A stretch of 64,000 bases of DNA from Crataegus laevigata. Lineage: Eukaryota > Streptophyta > Magnoliopsida > Rosales > Rosaceae. The DNA lies in assembly GCA_963580275.1 (NCBI GenBank), contig OY756947.1, positions 10,579,001 to 10,643,000 on the forward strand. The letters are read 5' to 3'. The notes under the pieces were generated by a model that was not told where the DNA came from, made no database searches, and saw only the letters and a list, made by a program, of their open reading frames with translations. Within the stretch, counting starts at the first letter, position 1, and each line of letters starts with the position of its first letter. Both the position numbers and the translations under genes were made by a program. This document shows positions 58,778 to 64,000 of this stretch, piece after piece.

Positions 58778-58925
58778 GGGGTGTGCTATCCACACACCCC
58801 ATTTTACTTCTTACACACCCCTTGTTAATTTCTATTTGTTGATTTTCTTCAATTCATCCGATCCGACGGTCGAAAATTAGAAGGGTGTGTGAAAAGTAAA
58901 ATGGGGTGTGTGAATATCACACCCC
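58778..58925. repeat. 148-bp MITE with about 43-bp inverted termini
   Basis: The left end is GGGGTGTGCTATCCACACAC; the right end read inward is GGGGTGTGATATTCACACAC, and pairing continues through ...CCCCATTTTACTT. It sits inside the hAT element, beside the tandem repeat. A remnant of the same family is at 18576-18690. Flanks are TATATA left and TTTATATA right; the duplication size is unclear. Confidence 0.8.
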
Positions 58926-59558
58926 TTTATATATGCTTTCACATTTTTCAGACTTATACATTAATGATTATGAATTTTATTTATTTTGAACTACCTTAAA
59001 AATACTTGAGGGTTTGTATAGTTTTAAAAATTCATGTACGCACCTTTAAAGCGTAGAAGATGCGATTAAGAGTGCTTGCATATTTTTTTCACATTTTTTG
59101 CACTTGTAAATTAATTATTTTAAATATTTAAATGTATTTGGTATTTTTTAAATTACTTGATGTTTTTATTTTTAATGTGTTTTGTAATTTTTTAATCTCA
59201 CTCTTTGCTCATAATATTTTATAAAATAAATAAATAAAACTTAAATTTTTAAAATTTATTTAGAATAATAATACAATAATAATTAATGAACAATATATAT
59301 ATATATATCCACTATATTTATTGTATTTTATAGTAATTAAAAAAAATTAAAATCAACAAAATAACTTTTTCCTTTTCGTGTCAAAACAGGTTACCCGCGT
59401 GTCACTATCGTGTAAACCTGTTAAGGACCCGTTATTAACGGGTTCTTAACGGGTTACCCGATAATGACCCGATTAGTTATCGTGTCGACCCGAAACCCGT
59501 TATTTTCGTGTCGTTTTCGTGTCGTGTCATCGTGTCGTGTCAGAAACTGCCAGGTCTA

Positions 59559-59566
59559 CCTCCATG
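59559..59566. repeat. 8-bp target duplication of the hAT element, right
   Basis: CCTCCATG, identical to 56805-56812. Confidence 0.95.
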
Positions 59567-62500
59567 GCCATAAACAAAAAATAAACCTCCTTTTTTTCTA
59601 TTTACAGCTTCTATAACACAATCATAAACATGTTTTTGACCTTCATTAAGTTGTGATTTTAAAGTTATATGTTTTTTGTAAAGTTCTTGACAATCATAAT
59701 TTAACTCTTCTCTCAAAAGTCTGTTTTTAATTTCCAACATTTTTTGTGCATCAGGTAAGGGTAAATGATAGTTTTTCAAAGAGGTTGATGCATTATTAAA
59801 AAGTAACTCTAGTTCAAATAAGACAGAGTTTTTCAATTCATCTTGTGGCACAATCATATCAGGAATTCCAAAAGTTTTACGTAGTTTGTATAAAATGTCA
59901 TCATACATGTTTTCCCAATGACTATCAAAAAGAATTTGAGGACTTGCTACATCACAAAATAAAATTATTGTCACAAATAATTGTCTTAATTGAGGAGATG
60001 ATGCGGCATTTACAGCATTTGACAAAGTTTCAATCCATTCTTTATCATCACCTAATAATCCTAATGATTTACATGCAGCATGGTATGAAGGATGTATAAC
60101 ACCATTAACAGTTTTTATATCATCAAAACTGACTGCACCTTTTTTAACATTTAAAAGCATCCTCAAATAATATAATTCACCAGATGCAGGATGTACATAT
60201 GCTATTCTACCAATTGATCCTTTATGTTTCCTTAGTTTCCAAGTTTTTTTTCGTGTGTCATATGAAAATTTTGTAGGAATTTGTGCATAAGTTAGTACAT
60301 GTGCTTTATTAAAAATTTTGTTTGTTTCAAACCAACTTGTTAACATTGTGTTTTCAAAAGCCTTTTGATTGATAATTGATTGCAATGATTGATCACCGCT
60401 GAAAACAATATTTTGTTCTAATGGTAGATGCACTTGTAATCGTTCAACAGAAGGCTCTCTATGATGTATAGAATATTGGAACAATCTCCAAACAGCTTCA
60501 TAAGGTGATATATATCTACAATTAAGATATGCCAATATTTCATCATTTGAATTTTCTTGAAGAACTAAGCGTGCTCTATCTGAACCCTTATTTACATATT
60601 TGAATAAATATTTTATAAGCATAGATTGACAACATGATTCAACATTAATATGAGCATTATATCTTAAAAGCAATTCTGCATTTTAAGGGACAGCAAAACT
60701 GTTATCAATTTTTATTCCATTCTTTATCACATATTTTGTATCATCTTCACGACGCCTATAGACCGGAAAACCATTTGTTTCAAAAACTGTCTCACTTTTA
60801 TACGGTTTAGGAAAATGTTTAGAACATTTATTTTCCCGTATGCAAGGAGATTTTTGATTAATATGGCCGCATGGACCATGAATCATAAACTGATTAACAA
60901 TTTCATAGAGTTGTGGATCAAGGATTTTGTTTGGTAATTCAGCTGAAATGATGGAATCTATATCTGATGCTGAAAGACACTTGTAATTTGATTTCAACCA
61001 TATCAAGATATGGGAATGAGGTAAACCTCTTTTCTGAAACTCAATTGTACAAACATCTGTTTGTGCCAAAAGATGAAAACAAATAAAAATAAAAAAGTAA
61101 GTTTAATAACAATAACAAAATTGTAAAAATTGAAATAAGTAGGAAAATAAGTTTTGGGAACTTACTTGCCTCAACCTCTCCAAAAGGCTTTCCAGATTTG
61201 ATAAAATCAAGCATGTGATCAAGTTTCATTTTAAACACTCTAGAAATTATATTTGGTCTATCTTCAGCTTTGTATCCTGGTTTGTTTTCAAATTCTCTTA
61301 TGATTTCTGGCCATTTAACATTACATGTAAATGTTATGAATAAATCAGGATGTCCATACTCTCTACAAATAGCCATAGCATCTTGATAATTGTTAATCAT
61401 ATATCTAGGACTCCCTGTATATGAAGCAGGTAATATGATTTTTTGTCCTAAATTATTTGCATCATTATCACCTTTTGACAATGCATCGTAAATTCCTTTA
61501 TAAACTTCACTTCTCAAATTTTTTTGATTTTGTCTGATATAATCTAATCTATCTTCTTCAAGTGTGGCAAAACAGTCAACCAAATATTGATGAAAAAGTC
61601 CCTCCTTTTAACAATGTAGTCAACGACAGATCTCGTTCTTGAATTTGGTAAGCTATAAAAGCTCTCATAGGCACTCTTTGTCACTTATTTTTTCTACCTT
61701 TATAATTTTTGTTCCATTTTAAATCTGGTTTATATCCATCCTCACCATATGGAAAAAGAATAGGGTATTGTAGAGACATGAATTTTGGATTCAATTTTGT
61801 GACACGTTTTAATTCTTGACTTTTAGACTCTATAATGATATCTCTATTAGAATCAAAGGGGCCTATATCACCAACTATCAAACCACCTATTTCATCACTT
61901 GTTGGTTGATCATATTGTTTGCTATCATTTATCTGCCTTCCTAGCAATGTCATTTTTAGAGAAGAAAGACCATCATTTTCAAATTTATCTCTTACTATTC
62001 GAAAAAGTTTGACTAATTCATTTGTTGCATCAAACATTTTAATTAAACCTTCAACAATTGCTGGATCAAGCCTTTCATTTTTTCCATCAGAGCTAAAAGC
62101 TTTAAGACGATTTTCTATCTCATTATATGTATCATAAACATACAATTGAGCAAATTTTGGAAACTCATTATCAGCAGGCAAAAGAGATCCCATCAAATGA
62201 CAAACTTGACCACTAATTTTGAAAATGTAAGGACTCGTTCCATTATTAATTGAGTGATCAACTTTGGCTCCCATTGAAGTAAATGAAAACATGGAGTTGT
62301 AAGCTCTGATATTTTCTCGAAATGATAAACATTTTTGACCTTTTGTTGAATCAAGCAAGTAATCTAAGAAAGGTGGTGTTGGTCTGGGAGCTGGAAATTT
62401 TAATTTTCCTTGTTGACAACAAAGGGTAAAAATGGGTTCATTCTTTTTACACCGTTGTTTAAGAGACTCTTTTAACCAAAATTGAGCACCACAATGAATG

Positions 62501-62978
62501 CATTTATAACTTTTATCTCCTAAGTCCGCATACTCGTTGGAAACTCCTACATAAAAAGATATGAATAAAAAGAAAGAAAAAAAAAGACGACATAAGTATA
62601 ATACCATGAAGCTAATCACAAAGCTAAAATTTATGAGAAAATATATTAATTTATTAAAAACCTACCTGTTCTATTTCGCTGAAAAAATGCTTGACCCTTA
62701 TTCATAAGATTATAATTCTGATCATCAAAGGTTTCCTCAATTGTGTCTGTTGGACTGTCTAACATATTAACAACATTTTTTCCCTTTTTATCACCGATGC
62801 AAGAAATTTTTTCAACAGAAGTTATATGATCTGATTTATTAGAATTTACATAATTCATGTTTCGAAAAGGATGTTGCTGATTAGAAGACATGCTGGCAGT
62901 ACACTGTTGTCCAATTTGTGAATTTTGATCAACATATATAACATTTCGAGACAAAAGAGTGTTTGAACAATTTTCCAT

Positions 62979-64000
62979 ATAATTTATTCTACAAACTCTT
63001 TTGGACTGATGGTCTATTTCACATGGTACATTATATTCGTTGTGAACAAATTCTTTTTCTTGCTGTCTAGCATCATTTGTTAATTATGACATCTATACGT
63101 CTTTTTGGCATGGTGAAAACAAATTGTTATAGCAATTTAAAAACAAACAGCTGCAAACCACGTTGTCCAACAGAAAAAGGGTATTAGCAAAAATATAATA
63201 GATATCCGAAAAGCAAAAAATATATATATGGCATATAATAATTAAAAACAATACAGTATATGTATTCAAAAATATCGACCTAAACATCAAACCATAAGTT
63301 ATTAAACACGTTTTCTTCCTAAACTTTGAAAGACATTTGAAATTTTTTAAAATAGGTCTAAATTTTTTTCTTCTTTCCTAAATATAATTATGCGTTTCCC
63401 AAATCTAAATTTAGTTATAAATTGTCAAACTAACCTTTAAAAGTGTAGTTTTTTGCAATGTACTCATCCAACACACACAGGATAAAACATACGTATCCTT
63501 AGCAATAAAGAAAATTTATAACGAAAAATAACCTAAAGTTGATGCTCAAGATAAATTTTCTTACCAAGTGAGTAAAGCCAAATTGATTCAAAAGTGAACC
63601 AACACTGTACTGTGGGAATACACTGCCAACAACAGTTGTTTTAATTAAAGTCTCCTGATAGAAATAGAAACACGAATCAGCTAAAACAGTTAAAAATATA
63701 AAATAACACTTGAATGAAATGTATAGACAAAAGTAAATGTTAAAAACAGAAGAAATTATATTAAAAATCAAATTCCATTAAATAAGACTTCTACAATGAA
63801 ATAAACACAGTTACTTTAGCAAACAACTTTATCAAGAATTTAAAAATAGAAAAGATGTTAATCATATCCATTTCACCACGTTCCTGTTACGATCGAAAAA
63901 ATTAATAATAATAAGAACTCAAAGTATATCATAGTACATCATACATATCAATGTACAAAATGGAAAACCCATTTAACTGTAACTTTATATAATGCTATTC
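62979..64000. other. Upstream region of the Rep-helicase gene
   Basis: AT-rich sequence without a recognised gene. Short - strand frames at 63093-63290 and 63499-63771 are rich in Phe, Ile and Tyr, as expected from translated AT-rich DNA. The region should include the promoter/5' part of Helitron C; no Helitron 5' terminus like those at 46721 or 53313 is visible. Confidence 0.5.

Larger units (their letters stand above)
56813..59558. mobile_element. Non-autonomous hAT transposon, 2746 bp, in the helicase Walker A codons
   Basis: Perfect terminal inverted repeats TAGACCTGGCA (56813-56823) and TGCCAGGTCTA (59548-59558), with an 8-bp duplication CCTCCATG on both sides, are diagnostic of hAT. 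Subterminal zones on each side are dense in CGTGTCGTG and ACGGGT/ACCCGT motifs, the usual transposase-binding repeats. There is no transposase. The interior holds four 347-bp tandem repeats and a MITE. Removing the element and one duplicate joins the two halves of the helicase P-loop in frame. Confidence 0.95.
55418..62978 (-). pseudogene. Helitron Rep-helicase (HUH nuclease plus PIF1-like helicase), disrupted
   Basis: ATG at 62978 (MENCSNTLLSRN). Exon 1 ends at a donor near 62665. Next is a zinc region (YKCIHCGAQFW) and the Helitron_like_N domain (YVYDTYNEIENR, LQYPILFPYGEDGY). TGA at 61681, a frameshift near 61595, then DCFATLEEDRLDYIRQNQ and GHPDLFITFTCNVKWPEI. An intron at about 61048-61168 precedes the HUH box EFQKRGLPHSHILIWL. 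A stop at 60683 precedes the tyrosine region (IKYLFKYVNKGSDRA). The helicase follows: Walker A (FVYGHGG / GGTGKTFLW) split by a hAT element, Walker B IIWDEAPM, LLGGDFRQILPV, and motif VI YVALSRVTSIEGLKNL. The enzyme would nick, unwind and rejoin Helitron ends. Confidence 0.9.
53316..64000 (-). mobile_element. Helitron C with Rep-helicase, continuing past the window
   Basis: The 3' end on the - strand is an imperfect hairpin (53328-53345, one mismatch in CCCGC/GCGAG), then TACCATTT, then CTAG (53319-53316). The Rep-helicase gene (55418-62978) lies upstream in the same orientation. Between it and the 3' end are exon-like pieces of an unidentified gene. The 5' terminus is not in the window. The helicase is broken by a hAT element and by point lesions. 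Confidence 0.75.

Overview
This is plant nuclear DNA, most likely from a eudicot. Host-gene fragments with GT..AG introns resemble Arabidopsis proteins, and LTR retrotransposons, PIF/Harbinger, hAT, LINE and Helitron elements are stacked inside one another. The general look suggests Rosaceae (apple/pear type), but that is an inference without alignment. I see no rRNA, tRNA, CRISPR or prokaryotic genes. Almost nothing here is an intact ordinary gene; the window records successive insertions into two host loci. Left third (1-18.1 kb): a + strand Ty1/copia element with its 5' LTR off-window (1-7527) is inserted in a - strand Harbinger transposase (7528-about 9272), which itself appears to sit in a broken Athila-like Ty3/gypsy gag-pol (9273-12477). 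Next come a long LTR-like segment with a regular 36-37 bp hairpin array (12956-13345), a second gypsy 3' end with its LTR (13851-14292), a stretch without a recognised gene, and a complete Harbinger element bounded by TTA duplications (15496-18099). Middle (18.1-41.5 kb): two copies of a degraded TGD4-like pseudogene flank a leucine-rich-repeat receptor kinase pseudogene. TGD4 copy A is split by an L1-type LINE (19020-25267) with a 19-bp target duplication; copy B (39868-41474) keeps the unoccupied target site. The receptor kinase gene (28597-37208, - strand, non-RD kinase) is broken twice, by a 522-bp solo LTR and by a complete copia element with 202-bp LTRs. Each insertion has a 5-bp target duplication, and the gene reads across both breaks. 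Right third (41.5-64 kb): three - strand Helitrons lie head to tail. Helitron A (about 41474-46721) carries fragments of four unrelated host genes, all in the same orientation: an SR/SCL splicing-factor RRM, a chalcone-isomerase-fold fatty-acid-binding protein, an ArfGAP and a NO VEIN-like ATPase. Helitron B (46722-53315) carries an apparently intact multi-exon RPA70-like single-strand-binding protein gene. Helitron C (53316 to beyond the window) carries the Rep-helicase gene, disabled by stops, a frameshift and a 2746-bp hAT element inserted in its Walker A motif; that hAT holds a 4 x 347 bp tandem repeat and a small MITE. Working together: the retroelement genes encode copying machinery but each has disabling lesions. 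In the Helitron block the single-strand-binding partner (RPA) looks intact while the initiator-helicase is broken, so further mobility would depend on a Rep-helicase supplied from elsewhere.
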